DNA of 64,000 bases from the NCBI GenBank assembly GCA_003349885.1, contig QFXC01000008.1, positions 186,001 through 250,000 of the forward strand, read 5' to 3'. This document shows, in pieces, positions 36,319 to 45,073 of the stretch. The translations under genes and the position numbers were made by a program. How positions within the stretch are numbered: the stretch's first letter is position 1; every line of letters starts with the position of its first letter. This DNA comes from an endosymbiont of Galathealinum brachiosum. Its GTDB lineage: Bacteria; Pseudomonadota; Gammaproteobacteria; SZUA-229. Below the pieces are notes generated by a model. That model worked only from the letters and a program-made list of their open reading frames with translations, did not search any database and was not told the DNA's origin.

Positions 36319-36352
36319 ATTAAAGGGGCGGCAATACCCCACCCCTTTAATT
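36319..36352 (-). terminator. Terminator-like hairpin behind the PAS gene
   Basis: Inverted arms of 13 bases rich in G/C (ATTAAAGGGG core; one G-T wobble as transcribed) enclose a seven- to eight-base loop, about 45 bases after the PAS gene stop. No long T-run follows. It probably ends the PAS transcript. Confidence 0.55.
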
Positions 36353-36395
36353 ATTATGTGTTGAGTTAACCACCTGATATAAAATTAAAACATAT

Positions 36396-36839
36396 TCAGG
36401 CAATCACCTCTCTCAAACTAAAATATGTACTCACCTCATTTCGATCATATTGATAAAAATAACAGGTACCAACACTGACTTTTACGGACACACCACTGGC
36501 CTGCTTAATTGTCATTTCATATTCACTAATTTGCTGCTCAGATTCTATGTTCTGGTTAATTGCACATTCTGTACAGCATTTTTGTGCACACCGGTCTTCA
36601 CCTCCGCACAACAGATCGGAACAATGCTTTCCTTTAATGTTGATATTTTTCGGCAAGCCCAACAATTCATTACAGTGTTTATTTAAATAACCGATATTAC
36701 CGTCTGCATTTACACCAAAGACGGCGTCATCACTGTCATCAAATATTGACTTAATGGTTTGTTTAACGGGTTTCGCTGTTTTAAAATTTTCTTCTTTATA
36801 ATCGTAATCAATTTGCTTTGCGCTACATTTAGTAGTCAT
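36396..36839 (-). CDS. Single-domain PAS protein with a cysteine cluster
   Basis: The 147-residue protein is one PAS domain (about 28-145), opening IFDDSDDAVFGVNADGNIGYLN and followed by a Cys-rich insertion with C73, C78, C84, C88, C89 and C92 (LLCGGEDRCAQKCCTEC). The Cys pattern suits a metal or Fe-S site, or a redox switch. There is no output domain such as a kinase, cyclase or helix-turn-helix, so it must signal through a partner or simply bind a ligand. Similar Cys-rich PAS domains usually sit in longer sensor proteins. It is monocistronic as far as the window shows. Confidence 0.75.
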   Translation of the reverse strand: MTTKCSAKQIDYDYKEENFKTAKPVKQTIKSIFDDSDDAVFGVNADGNIGYLNKHCNELLGLPKNINIKGKHCSDLLCGGEDRCAQKCCTECAINQNIESEQQISEYEMTIKQASGVSVKVSVGTCYFYQYDRNEVSTYFSLREVIA

Positions 36840-37130
36840 ATTTTTATAAGCCCTTGTTTTGTCACTCCTTAGAATTGAATCTCCCTGTGGCTGTATTTAT
36901 ACCAATGACTTAAGCGTTTCTCTGTAACATAGATCACATTAAACTATTATTTTTTAAGAATTTTCTCTGTCTAATCAACAACCTACCCGAACGAAGCATT
37001 CAACTCAACAACATTAGGATTCTCTGATGAAATAGCTATAACACACCTACACCACTCACTTTGATATAAACTATCGAACTAAAGGCTGTCTTTTACAGTT
37101 GAGCTATAATTATTTAACACTTTCAACATC

Positions 37131-37952
37131 ATGCTATCTATCATGTCGATTTTTAAGAATGTAAGCGTCACATCACTCCGTTTAATCATACTGTGTTTAT
37201 TTTTTAACCAGTCAAGCTATGCAGCAACTCACCTGACCTTCTGCATGGATGAAAAAGATGTCTTCCCATGGAGCCTGCCCTCCACTCAGGACGGGCTTAA
37301 TCTGGTTTTACTCAATATGGTAGACAAGGAGCTTGCAGACATTCATATTAACTATATTTCTATGCCATGGAATGACTGTTTTATACAATTAAAACACAAT
37401 AAAGTGGATGGTGTTTTTCAGGCCAGTTATGTAGAAAGCAGAAAAAAATTTGGTGCTTACTCTAAAGATGAGAACACCGAAGACAGTAAAAATGCGTTAC
37501 ATATAGATTCATATTCACTCTATACACTAAAAGACTCATCAGTTAATTATGACGGCAAGACAATTACTGGCCTTAATAAAAAACCCATTGCAACGAATAA
37601 AGGTTATTCCATTTTTGAAGATCTGCAATCAAAAAAGCTTCCTGTTTATGGACACAACTCCTCAACAATTAAACAATTTAGAATAATGATGAATGGAAAA
37701 TTTTCTGCCGTTGCATCATTAACATTTGACGGTGATTACTTATTAAATCAACCTGAGTTTTCAGATAAAATTATCAAAATAAAACCCGCATTGTCTAATA
37801 AACATTATTATTTAATGCTTTCTAACCAGCTTGTCGATAAACAACCGGAACTGGCGGATAAAATATGGAATGAAATACAACGCATTAGAGCTTCACAGGA
37901 ATACCAGAATGAAATGACTGGCTGGTGGATTAAAAACAGATTAAAACATTAA
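37131..37952 (+). CDS. Periplasmic solute-binding protein, family 3
   Basis: The 273-residue protein has a signal peptide (cleavage near SSYA, about residue 31) followed by a family-3-type binding fold: LTFCMDEKDVFPWS, GLNLVLLNMVDKELADI, and MPWNDCFIQLKHNKVDGVF. Relatives bind polar amino acids or similar small molecules, but no ABC permease or sensor gene is adjacent. Like other orphan members it may have a sensory or non-transport role. ATGs exist at 37131 and 37143, and both keep the signal peptide. Its 3' end overlaps the convergent hipA gene by four bases. Confidence 0.82.
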   Translation: MLSIMSIFKNVSVTSLRLIILCLFFNQSSYAATHLTFCMDEKDVFPWSLPSTQDGLNLVLLNMVDKELADIHINYISMPWNDCFIQLKHNKVDGVFQASYVESRKKFGAYSKDENTEDSKNALHIDSYSLYTLKDSSVNYDGKTITGLNKKPIATNKGYSIFEDLQSKKLPVYGHNSSTIKQFRIMMNGKFSAVASLTFDGDYLLNQPEFSDKIIKIKPALSNKHYYLMLSNQLVDKQPELADKIWNEIQRIRASQEYQNEMTGWWIKNRLKH

Positions 37953-39322
37953 TTAATCTGTTTTATTTTTTCTCTCACTTTATTGACGATTGTTATTAAA
38001 TTATTTTTATTTTTTTCCGGCAATGTTTTTAACGCTGACACCCTGTCTACATAATCTTCTGTTACCTGCAAACTGGACTGGATAATTTCATGTAACTGCC
38101 CCGCCGATATATTTAAGTGCCTGGCCAGTCGTTGAACTGCCTGAATTAAATTAACCGGCTCATCACTATCATTCAGAAGCTGGCCATAATCACCAAATGG
38201 CATCACCGATAACATATCGTGTATTGCATATGCCCGCATCGGTGTTGGGTCATAAACGGGTGTGAATGCTGCCTCACCCTGATTGAGTAATACCGAAAGA
38301 TTTTCTAAATGCAAATCACCGTTACCGGTTAATAGCGATAGTACCAGACGTTTCATCAGGTGCTGCTTACCTTCTTTACGTTGGCTTATGATATCCATTG
38401 GGCTTTTATCTATCGCCGTGCCAATGGCATCATAACTGTAACTATAATGATGCGTGATATCGGCATCACCTGTTGCCAGAACAGAATACAGAGTTTCCAT
38501 AAATACCGGTGTATTCGCCACATCCCGATCAAATCTCTCTACCGCTAAAACCGGTATACCACGCATATCGGATAACCAGTATCTGGGCACTTCAAAACCA
38601 GCTTCTTTATGCACATCCAGTGCTAGCGCCTCTAGTTCATTTATACCCGGGTATGCGGTATTTTGCTCAAACTTCACCACCACATCTGTCATTTGTGGTG
38701 CCAGACCTCGGCTCGGCAAACCAATTCGATTATCCCAGCCGGTTTCCGGAATGCTGAGTAATATTTTCGGAATCGCTCCACCCACACTTGGCGTTGGACC
38801 AATAATATTTATTAACTCACTGGCATCCTGATCTAACCAGCTAAGCATTTCTTTTAATGAAAACCCCAGATCTTCAGATATCTGAAACAACTCTGCTGCC
38901 GGTGGTGTTGCATACCATTGCAGGGCTTTTTCATCATTTTCAAATACGTCTAAATGCCCTATTGCACCGTGTCCGCTAATTTTTAATATTTCCCAGTCTG
39001 CTTCCAGCCCGCTAGAAGGCTGTATGCCTTTTTTAGCCAGGTACGTTAACACCAGTTTGCGCTGAAAATTATGTTCACCTTTTGGTGGCACCAGAGACTG
39101 TATAGGGGGTAGAAAATCGAAGAATTCTATTCTAGGGCGAATGATCGTGCTTTCCTGCACGATTTCAGGTGCATACAACAAACCCAGACCCGGCTGTTGT
39201 AATGAAAGATAATCTAGTTCATAGGTAAAGCGGCAGTCTGATTCAGTTAAATACAGTCGCCCCATCTTTACCGGTTTACCGGTTTGGCGAGTCCACACAA
39301 CAGCCTGTCTATCGCGCTGCAT
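37949..39322 (-). CDS. hipA: HipA-type serine/threonine kinase toxin
   Basis: The 457-residue protein has the HipA plan. An N-terminal subdomain is followed by the Gly-rich loop PSVGGAIPKI (about 178-187, with S179 a candidate autophosphorylation site). It continues with VVKFEQ (ATP-binding Lys217), RFDRD (263-267), the catalytic loop NGDLHLEN (334-341, Asp336) and the metal motif DPTPM (358-362). HipA kinases phosphorylate translation factors such as glutamyl-tRNA synthetase and cause growth arrest until neutralised by HipB. Catalytic residues look intact. It follows hipB by 82 bp, more than the usual overlap. Its end overlaps the convergent binding-protein gene. Confidence 0.9.
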   Translation of the reverse strand: MQRDRQAVVWTRQTGKPVKMGRLYLTESDCRFTYELDYLSLQQPGLGLLYAPEIVQESTIIRPRIEFFDFLPPIQSLVPPKGEHNFQRKLVLTYLAKKGIQPSSGLEADWEILKISGHGAIGHLDVFENDEKALQWYATPPAAELFQISEDLGFSLKEMLSWLDQDASELINIIGPTPSVGGAIPKILLSIPETGWDNRIGLPSRGLAPQMTDVVVKFEQNTAYPGINELEALALDVHKEAGFEVPRYWLSDMRGIPVLAVERFDRDVANTPVFMETLYSVLATGDADITHHYSYSYDAIGTAIDKSPMDIISQRKEGKQHLMKRLVLSLLTGNGDLHLENLSVLLNQGEAAFTPVYDPTPMRAYAIHDMLSVMPFGDYGQLLNDSDEPVNLIQAVQRLARHLNISAGQLHEIIQSSLQVTEDYVDRVSALKTLPEKNKNNLITIVNKVREKIKQIN

Positions 39323-39404
39323 TGTTACACCTAACTTTAATAACGAAAGACCCTGTCGTTATACTTTCATTCATACTTGAATAAATATTCATTATTCAGG
39401 CGCT

Positions 39405-39647
39405 TTATTTAAACAGCGAACCACTGTTAATTTTTTGCATGACAGGCTCATCAGGGCCAAGACACAACTTCAAACCAACTATATTAGCCAGATTCTGTAA
39501 GCTTGAAAGGTGCATATCCCCTGCTTTTTTAGCCCTGGAAAGCGTTTCTGCAGAAAGCCCCGCTCGTTCAGCCAGATCTTTCTGATTAAGCCCTTTACGT
39601 TTAGCTAACTCGAGTATTTGTGTAAGCAATTGAGTGGTGATACTCAT
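39405..39647 (-). CDS. hipB: HipB-type antitoxin and repressor (XRE family)
   Basis: The 80-residue protein is a single Cro/C1-type helix-turn-helix (NQKDLAERAGLSAETLSRAK, about 22-41) with a short C-terminal tail ending SGSLFK. HipB dimers bind HipA and repress the operon. Position directly before hipA and four symmetric operator sites over its own promoter support the assignment. The C-terminus is short, as in other HipB proteins, where it mediates turnover by Lon. Confidence 0.9.
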   Translation of the reverse strand: MSITTQLLTQILELAKRKGLNQKDLAERAGLSAETLSRAKKAGDMHLSSLQNLANIVGLKLCLGPDEPVMQKINSGSLFK

Positions 39648-39649
39648 TA

Positions 39650-39773
39650 TGTTGACCTTAATATCAATAAGTTACTAAATATTAGTATTAATTGATATAT
39701 ATGTCAATTATATAAATTGACACTAAAATCAATAATATTTAAATATATCAATAAATTGATCTTAAAATCAATT
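39650..39773 (-). promoter_or_regulatory. Four operator palindromes before hipBA
   Basis: Four 20-base sites of the form AATTGA-N8-TCAATT (core TTGA-N8-TCAA) lie at 39650-39669, 39690-39709, 39715-39734 and 39754-39773. Sites 39690 and 39754 are perfect in the six-base arms; the other two differ by one or two bases. Centre spacings are 40, 25 and 39 bp. E. coli hipBA is likewise controlled through four sites with an N8 spacer, though with a different arm sequence. The first site ends close to the hipB start codon. Confidence 0.82.
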
Positions 39774-39862
39774 ATTAAAGCAATTTATACAATTTACAGC
39801 TCTAACATTAAAGAATAGAAAATCAGCCTTACAGAAAAGAAGACCAAAAGAAAGCGAGCCCA

Positions 39863-40759
39863 TTAAAGCTGAAAACGCAATAAATAATCACTATTGATAT
39901 TGAGATCTTCACCAAAACTAATAACACCTTTACCCTGTAGAACCACCTCTTCTCTACGTAAAAATATAGTTTTGCCACCCTGCATTTGTAAATAGGTACC
40001 ATTGGTGCTTTCATCTATCAGCACATATTTACCTCGTCGACACTCTATCTTTGCATGCACGCGTGAAGCTAACGACGAAGCAATCATCTGACTGCATTGA
40101 ATGTCGCGCCCAAAAGTATAAACATCATCTTTGGGTGTTAACTCATGTTTTTTATACTGATAATAAAGACTTAAAGACTGGTCACCCGTAAGTGCCACCT
40201 TATTAGTAATAATAGTCGACATGCGAGTTACGTCATTTGGCTCCCACATCACCTCAATGATAGAGACAGGCTCAACCTTACCTTTAACATGAGTACGATC
40301 TATTTCGCGACATTTGGCAATGAGTTCTGAGGATTTGAGCTGCTGCTTTATAAACTCGGTTGTTATTATTTGTCGGGCTTTTGCAATACCCGCCATTCTG
40401 GCCGCCAGATTAACAGCATCTCCAAAGATATCACCATCCTCCTGCAATAAAGCGGGGCCCCAGTTAATACCAATTCGAAAGATAAGACCAACTCCGTTTT
40501 GAACAGGCTGAACCTGCATCATTTCATGTAATTCACAGGCACACAGCACGGCAGAGTCTGCGTTAGAAAAACGACACATTATTTCATCGCCGATATGCTT
40601 TACGATAACACCCTTATTAGTTTTAATTAAACTCGCCGCAATATTGATAGCACCATTAATCATTTCATTTGCAACGTGGTCACCCAGTCGTTCATATAAA
40701 CGCGTGCTACCGACAACATCTGCAAACATAACAGCAAAATTCTGTTGTGTTTTATCCAT
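39863..40759 (-). CDS. Class III adenylate cyclase fused to an FHA domain
   Basis: About 298 residues from the ATG at 40759; upstream codons in the same frame would run into the divergent ung gene. The N-terminal class III cyclase domain (about 5-180) shows FADVVGSTRLYERLGD with the metal Asp residues, VKHIGDEIMCRF with the purine-selecting Lys, and FGDAVNLAARMAG with the Asn/Arg transition-state residues. It therefore looks active, making cAMP. The C-terminal FHA domain (about 210-295) has FGRD, S..ASRVHA and DESTNGTYL, and would bind a phosphothreonine partner. There are no membrane segments. The partner kinase is not in the window unless it is the nearby HipA, which is speculative. Confidence 0.85.
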   Translation of the reverse strand: MDKTQQNFAVMFADVVGSTRLYERLGDHVANEMINGAINIAASLIKTNKGVIVKHIGDEIMCRFSNADSAVLCACELHEMMQVQPVQNGVGLIFRIGINWGPALLQEDGDIFGDAVNLAARMAGIAKARQIITTEFIKQQLKSSELIAKCREIDRTHVKGKVEPVSIIEVMWEPNDVTRMSTIITNKVALTGDQSLSLYYQYKKHELTPKDDVYTFGRDIQCSQMIASSLASRVHAKIECRRGKYVLIDESTNGTYLQMQGGKTIFLRREEVVLQGKGVISFGEDLNINSDYLLRFQL

Positions 40760-40871
40760 GTAATTTAAAGCCTGTGGTAAGTTCAAAATTGGCAGCGATG
40801 TTAAAACACCTGACCGAAACAACCGCTTAATATAGTATAGAAAAAATTTAGCATTAATCAGGTAAATATTT

Positions 40872-41558
40872 ATGAATTGCAAAAACCTAATGCCTGCTCT
40901 GGATAATAGCTGGAAGAACTGCCTGAGCAAAGCATTAGACAACGATAACTCATCAGGGCTTAACGCTTTTTTACAATCTGAAATTGATAATGGCATCAAT
41001 ATCCTGCCACCACAGGAGCTCTGGTTTAACGCATTAAACAGCACACCTCTGAATAAAGTAAAGGTAGTCATACTGGGCCAGGACCCTTACCCGACACCAG
41101 GACATGCTCATGGCCTGTGCTTTTCAGTTAAACCCGACGTTAAACCAATACCCAAGTCACTTAACAATATCTACAAAGAGCTGAAAGATGATCTGGGCAT
41201 TATGAATGAGAACGGTAATTTACAAAACTGGGCAAATCAGGGTGTGTTATTGCTAAATAGCGTGCTAACGGTACAAAGCGGCCAGGCTAACGCCCATCAA
41301 GGTAAAGGCTGGGAGAAGTTTACAGATGAGATAGTATCAATGATTAATGAGCTTGATCACCCGGTTGCTTTTGTTCTCTGGGGGGCTTATGCGCAAAAGA
41401 AAGGCAAAGTAATAGATGAAAGCAGACATCTGGTTATTCGCTCGCCTCATCCATCCCCCCTTTCTTCCTATCGGGGTTTTTTTGGCAGCAAACCCTTTTC
41501 ACAGATTAATAATTTCTTAACAGAACACGGACAGACTGAAATTGACTGGGCTGTTTGA
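40872..41558 (+). CDS. ung: Uracil-DNA glycosylase
   Basis: The 228-residue family-1 enzyme removes uracil from DNA, starting base-excision repair in the cytoplasm. Motifs present are the water-activating GQDPYP (69-74, Asp71), HGLCFS (80-85) around the uracil pocket, LLNSVLTV, and the DNA-intercalating loop HPSPLSSYRGFFG near 190-203. Length is typical. It is transcribed away from the cyclase gene across a 113-bp gap, and the following 376-bp gap separates it from the EF-G gene. Confidence 0.95.
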   Translation: MNCKNLMPALDNSWKNCLSKALDNDNSSGLNAFLQSEIDNGINILPPQELWFNALNSTPLNKVKVVILGQDPYPTPGHAHGLCFSVKPDVKPIPKSLNNIYKELKDDLGIMNENGNLQNWANQGVLLLNSVLTVQSGQANAHQGKGWEKFTDEIVSMINELDHPVAFVLWGAYAQKKGKVIDESRHLVIRSPHPSPLSSYRGFFGSKPFSQINNFLTEHGQTEIDWAV

Positions 41559-41934
41559 TTAATTCCGGGCACCCCATCGCCACTAAAGCTAACTCCTACA
41601 GCAATCTCTCGTATGAGTTAGCTTTAGCTGACGATGAGTAAAACAGAGAGCTAATAGCCCGCCAATTAACGCTTCATACGTCATTTTAAGAGTAAACAGG
41701 AATAGTTTAAACTTTCTCTTATATACACCTATGTTTTACCCCCCTTTTTTAGTATAATCCGCGCCTTCGTTTTAAACAGATTTAGTGCAGCTTGCACAGA
41801 CCTTTGTTTAAGCGTGCTACAAAACCTTAAGAAAGTTAAGTAACACGCTGATTAATAAAGACTTTCAAGCGCACCCGATTGAGCAATACGGCTTCAATCA
41901 ACAACTAATAATTTAACTTTTTAAGAGTAAGAAC
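41559..41934 (+). promoter_or_regulatory. Gap of 376 bp: promoter and structured leader of the EF-G gene
   Basis: A hairpin with perfect 12-base arms (41584-41595 and 41615-41626) follows ung. The EF-G promoter has a perfect TATAAT at 41753-41758 followed by a GC-rich discriminator (CCGCGCC), the form seen at stringently controlled translation genes. The -35 is weak. The leader of about 170 bases contains a long stem-loop with outer arms AGCGTG/CACGCT (41811-41816, 41844-41849) and inner arms CTTAA/TTAAG. It also has a short GTGC/GCAC hairpin at 41785-41796. No matching riboswitch class is recognised. Confidence 0.65.
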
Positions 41935-44019
41935 ATGACAGATCTATCTCGTTACAGAAATATCGGCATATTCGCCCACGTAGACGCGGGTAAAACCACC
42001 ACTACAGAACGTATTCTGAAACTAACTGGTAAAATTCATAAAACCGGTGAAGTTCATGATGGCGAATCGACAACTGACTTTATGGAGCAGGAAGCTGAGC
42101 GCGGTATTACTATCCAGTCAGCTGCAACGACCTGTTTCTGGGATGATCACCAGTTCAACATCATTGATACACCGGGACACGTTGACTTCACAATCGAAGT
42201 TTACCGTTCACTTAAAGTATTAGACGGTGGTGTTGGTGTTTTCTGTGCATCTGGTGGTGTTGAGCCTCAGTCTGAAACTAACTGGCGCTATGCTAATGAA
42301 TCAGCTGTTGCACGTGTTATCTTCATCAACAAGATGGACCGTATCGGTGCTGACTTCTACCGCGTTGTTAAGCAAATCGAAGATGTTCTTGCTGCTACGC
42401 CTTTAGTTATGGTTCTGCCAATTGGTGCAGAAGACCAACTAAAAGGTATTGTTGACCTTATTACCCGTAAAGCATGGGTATGGGACGACTCAGGCTTACC
42501 TGAAAACTACACATTAGAAGACGTACCAGCTGATATGGTTGATGACGTTGAAGAATGGCGTGAAAAACTAATCGAAACTGCTGTTGAGCAAGACGATGAT
42601 CTAATGGAAAAATACCTGGAAGGTGAAGAGCCTTCTGAAGAAGACCTTAAACGTTGCATCCGTAAGGGTACAATTGCACTGGACTTCTTCCCTACTTACA
42701 CGGGTTCTGCGTTTAAGAATAAGGGTGTTCAGCCAATGCTTAACGCTGTTGTTGATTACCTGCCTTGCCCAACTGATGTGCCACCTCAGCCAGAAGTTAA
42801 TGAAGAAGGCGAAGAAACAGGTGAATTTGCGATTGTAGATCCAACACTTCCAGTACGTTCATTAGCGTTCAAGATTATGGATGACCGTTTTGGCGCTTTA
42901 ACATTCGTACGTATCTACTCTGGTACGGTTAACAAGGGTGATACGTTAATTAACACCTTTACAGGCAAGAAAGAGCGTATCGGCCGTATGGTAATGATGC
43001 ACGCTGACAAAGCTGAAGAAATCAGCAGCTGTCAGGCGGGTGACATTGTTGCATTCGTTGGTTTAAAGAATGTTCAAACTGGTCACACACTTGCAGACGA
43101 GAAAAACCCTGCAACATTAGAACCTATGGTTTTCCCTGATCCCGTTATTTCTATCGCGATCTCACCTAATGATAAAGGTGGTTCTGAGAAGATGGGCTTA
43201 GCTCTATCTAAGATGGTTCAGGAAGATCCTTCATTCTATGTGAATACTGATGAAGAATCTGGTGAGACAATTTTACGTGGCATGGGTGAGCTTCACCTTG
43301 ATATCAAGATCGATATCCTTAAGCGTACTCATGGTGTAGACGTTACAGTTGGTAAGCCACAAGTTGCATACCGCGAAACAATTACACAGAAAATCGAAGA
43401 CAGCTACACACATAAGAAGCAATCTGGTGGTTCTGGTCAGTTTGGTAAGATCGATTACATTATCGAGCCAGGTGAGCCAAATTCAGGTTTTGAATTTGAA
43501 TCAAAAGTAACCGGTGGTAATGTACCTCGTGAATTCTGGCCTGCAGTTCAAAAAGGCTTTGGCTCAATGATGGATAAAGGCGTTTTAGCTGAATACCCAT
43601 TACTAGACGTTAAATTCACTCTTATGGACGGTGCTTTCCACGCGGTTGACTCCTCTGCTGTTGCATTTGAAATCGCAGCTAAAGGCGCTTACCGTCAGTC
43701 AATTTCAAAGGCTGGCCCTCAGTTAATTGAGCCAATCATGAAAGTTGACGTTTTTACACCAGAAGATCATGTAGGTGATGTTATTGGTGACTTAAACCGT
43801 CGTCGTGCAATGATTCAGGGACAGGAAGCTGGCCCAACTGGTGTACGCATTAAAGCCGATGCTCCACTAAGCGAAATGTTTGGTTACATCGGTGATTTAC
43901 GTACAATGACTTCAGGTCGCGGTCAGTTCTCTATGGAGTTCTCACACTACAACCCTTGTCCGAAGAATGTTGCGGAAGAAGTTATTAAAGAAGCTCAAGA
44001 GCGTAAAGCTAACAAGTAA
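41935..44019 (+). CDS. fusA: Translation elongation factor G
   Basis: The 694-residue GTPase drives ribosomal translocation. It has the G1 loop [14 protein letters not shown]2/G3 [14 protein letters not shown] and DTPGHVDF, G4 [12 protein letters not shown], and all of domains II-V, including [14 protein letters not shown] and [11 protein letters not shown]. The codon choice (frequent GGT, GTT, CGT) suggests very high expression. It stands alone rather than in an rpsL-rpsG-fusA-tuf cluster, so it may be the second EF-G found in many gammaproteobacteria or a relocated main copy. I use fusA as a class name. A terminator follows at 44042. Confidence 0.92.
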   Translation: MTDLSRYRNIGIFAHVDAGKTTTTERILKLTGKIHKTGEVHDGESTTDFMEQEAERGITIQSAATTCFWDDHQFNIIDTPGHVDFTIEVYRSLKVLDGGVGVFCASGGVEPQSETNWRYANESAVARVIFINKMDRIGADFYRVVKQIEDVLAATPLVMVLPIGAEDQLKGIVDLITRKAWVWDDSGLPENYTLEDVPADMVDDVEEWREKLIETAVEQDDDLMEKYLEGEEPSEEDLKRCIRKGTIALDFFPTYTGSAFKNKGVQPMLNAVVDYLPCPTDVPPQPEVNEEGEETGEFAIVDPTLPVRSLAFKIMDDRFGALTFVRIYSGTVNKGDTLINTFTGKKERIGRMVMMHADKAEEISSCQAGDIVAFVGLKNVQTGHTLADEKNPATLEPMVFPDPVISIAISPNDKGGSEKMGLALSKMVQEDPSFYVNTDEESGETILRGMGELHLDIKIDILKRTHGVDVTVGKPQVAYRETITQKIEDSYTHKKQSGGSGQFGKIDYIIEPGEPNSGFEFESKVTGGNVPREFWPAVQKGFGSMMDKGVLAEYPLLDVKFTLMDGAFHAVDSSAVAFEIAAKGAYRQSISKAGPQLIEPIMKVDVFTPEDHVGDVIGDLNRRRAMIQGQEAGPTGVRIKADAPLSEMFGYIGDLRTMTSGRGQFSMEFSHYNPCPKNVAEEVIKEAQERKANK

Positions 44020-44041
44020 TCAATATCTAAACGATTACTCG

Positions 44042-44069
44042 AAAGGCGTCCCCTGTGGACGCCTTTTTT
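44042..44069 (+). terminator. Rho-independent terminator of the EF-G gene
   Basis: Ten-base complementary arms (44042-44051 and 44057-44066) with a five-base loop are followed directly by T residues, 22 bases after the stop codon. Confidence 0.9.
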
Positions 44070-44201
44070 ATGCGCACTCAAAAGTATAACATCCCCTTCA
44101 AACTATCAGACCGATAGTACTTGACTAAATTAGTCAGGAATTATATAAATAAATATCTACCGTATAAAGATCTTACCCCCTAGCCAATTAAGGAGATCGA
44201 C

Positions 44202-44417
44202 ATGCATATTCGCGTTACTACCGACCCTATAACATTAAACGATATTCAGAATCTGTCTGGCCACCCCTGCCACTATGAAGGCGACGGCGTTAATGGTCTT
44301 GAAATCTATTTTGAAAACCAGAAAAATATGGATGAGTTTTTAAAATGGGAAAATGAAGATGATCATAAAATAACGCTGGTTGGTAACAACAGTGATGATT
44401 ATGTCGCTGAAGGTTAA
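44202..44417 (+). CDS. Small acidic hypothetical protein
   Basis: The 71-residue soluble protein has the pattern MHIRVTTDPITLNDIQNLSG and an acidic C-terminal half (NMDEFLKWENEDDHK). AAGGAGA eight bases before the ATG is a strong ribosome binding site, which supports a real gene. The fold looks like a small alpha/beta domain. It precedes the membrane protein at 44463 by 45 bp, so the two could be one transcript. The family is not recognised. Confidence 0.75.
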   Translation: MHIRVTTDPITLNDIQNLSGHPCHYEGDGVNGLEIYFENQKNMDEFLKWENEDDHKITLVGNNSDDYVAEG

Positions 44418-44462
44418 TTAAAAAGATAAATCTTTTTCTAAAATGATTTAAAGGAGCTCACT

Positions 44463-44969
44463 ATGTTCCGTCGACTCAATTTTTTATTACCTAATGCTAA
44501 ACTTGCACAAAAAGTAGTTAATGAACTTAGCAGGCTAGGTGTCAACGAAAAAAACATACACACCTATACAGAACACAATCTTCCAACCGGTTCGTTAAAT
44601 CTTGCCACCGAAAATCAGGCGAATAATGAAGCGCAATTAATTGAAGATATTTTCTGGAAAGGAAACTTAACTTTATTTTTTGTTTTTCTAACCATATGCA
44701 TTATTGCATTAAGCACACAACAATACTTTCTCTCATTAATGTCACTTGGCGTAATGATTCTGAGTTTTGCTGTAGGTAATTTTTTTGTAAAACATATTCC
44801 ACACACTCATCTCGGTGAATTTAAACATGCAGTTAATCATAACGAGTTATTAATGATGGTAGATGTACCAGATGAGAACGTCGGATTTATAGAAAACACA
44901 ATTCACCGCCACCATCCTGCAGCTATAGAAGGCGGAAGCTCCTGGACCTTAAAAGGAATAGACATTTAA
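44463..44969 (+). CDS. Hypothetical membrane protein, general-stress-like
   Basis: The 168-residue protein has an N-terminal segment of the type seen in stress-related membrane proteins (FLLPNAKLAQKVVNELSRLGV). Two adjacent membrane helices (about 66-84 and 86-104) sit in the middle, and the cytoplasmic C-terminus ends with RHHPAAIEGGSSWTLKG. The layout (soluble, helical hairpin, soluble) resembles DUF1269-type proteins, but I am not certain of the family. AAGGAG precedes the start. A diverged second copy of its last 20 codons follows directly at 44994. Confidence 0.72.
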   Translation: MFRRLNFLLPNAKLAQKVVNELSRLGVNEKNIHTYTEHNLPTGSLNLATENQANNEAQLIEDIFWKGNLTLFFVFLTICIIALSTQQYFLSLMSLGVMILSFAVGNFFVKHIPHTHLGEFKHAVNHNELLMMVDVPDENVGFIENTIHRHHPAAIEGGSSWTLKGIDI

Positions 44970-44993
44970 AAAAGGGGACGGCGGGATTAAATA

Positions 44994-45053
44994 TACATCG
45001 TCATCATCCTGCAGCAATTGAGGGCGGTAGCTTCTGTACTTTAAAAAATTGAT
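44994..45053 (+). pseudogene. Duplicated tail fragment of the preceding membrane-protein gene
   Basis: Read in frame from 44994, this encodes IHRHHPAAIEGGSFCTLKN then stop, almost the same as the end of the intact gene, but with many silent differences. It is the last 3' fragment of a paralog whose body has been lost. The junction contains AAAAGGGGACGGCGGGATTA at 44970-44989, a phrase like REP-associated debris. Confidence 0.8.
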
Positions 45054-45073
45054 ATCTAGAGAAAAATCGTTTT

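Larger units (their letters stand above)
36031..36395. other. Gap of 365 bp with promoter of lipoprotein 2 and a terminator
   Basis: It contains the lipoprotein 2 promoter and palindrome (36080-36136) and a hairpin behind the PAS gene (36319-36352), both listed separately. The rest (about 36140-36318) shows no gene or recognisable RNA. Confidence 0.6.

Noticed and set aside
38454..38831. Plus-strand open frames within hipA
   Set aside because: Antisense to a clear HipA kinase with catalytic motifs; no independent support.
39342..39362. Hairpin in the 82-bp gap between hipB and hipA
   Set aside because: Only a six-base stem without a T-run; too weak to call.
40759..41071. Upstream extension of the cyclase-FHA gene to 41071
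   Set aside because: It would overlap about 200 bp of ung on the opposite strand and adds residues unlike a cyclase N-terminus. The ATG at 40759 gives a normal start just before the cyclase domain.
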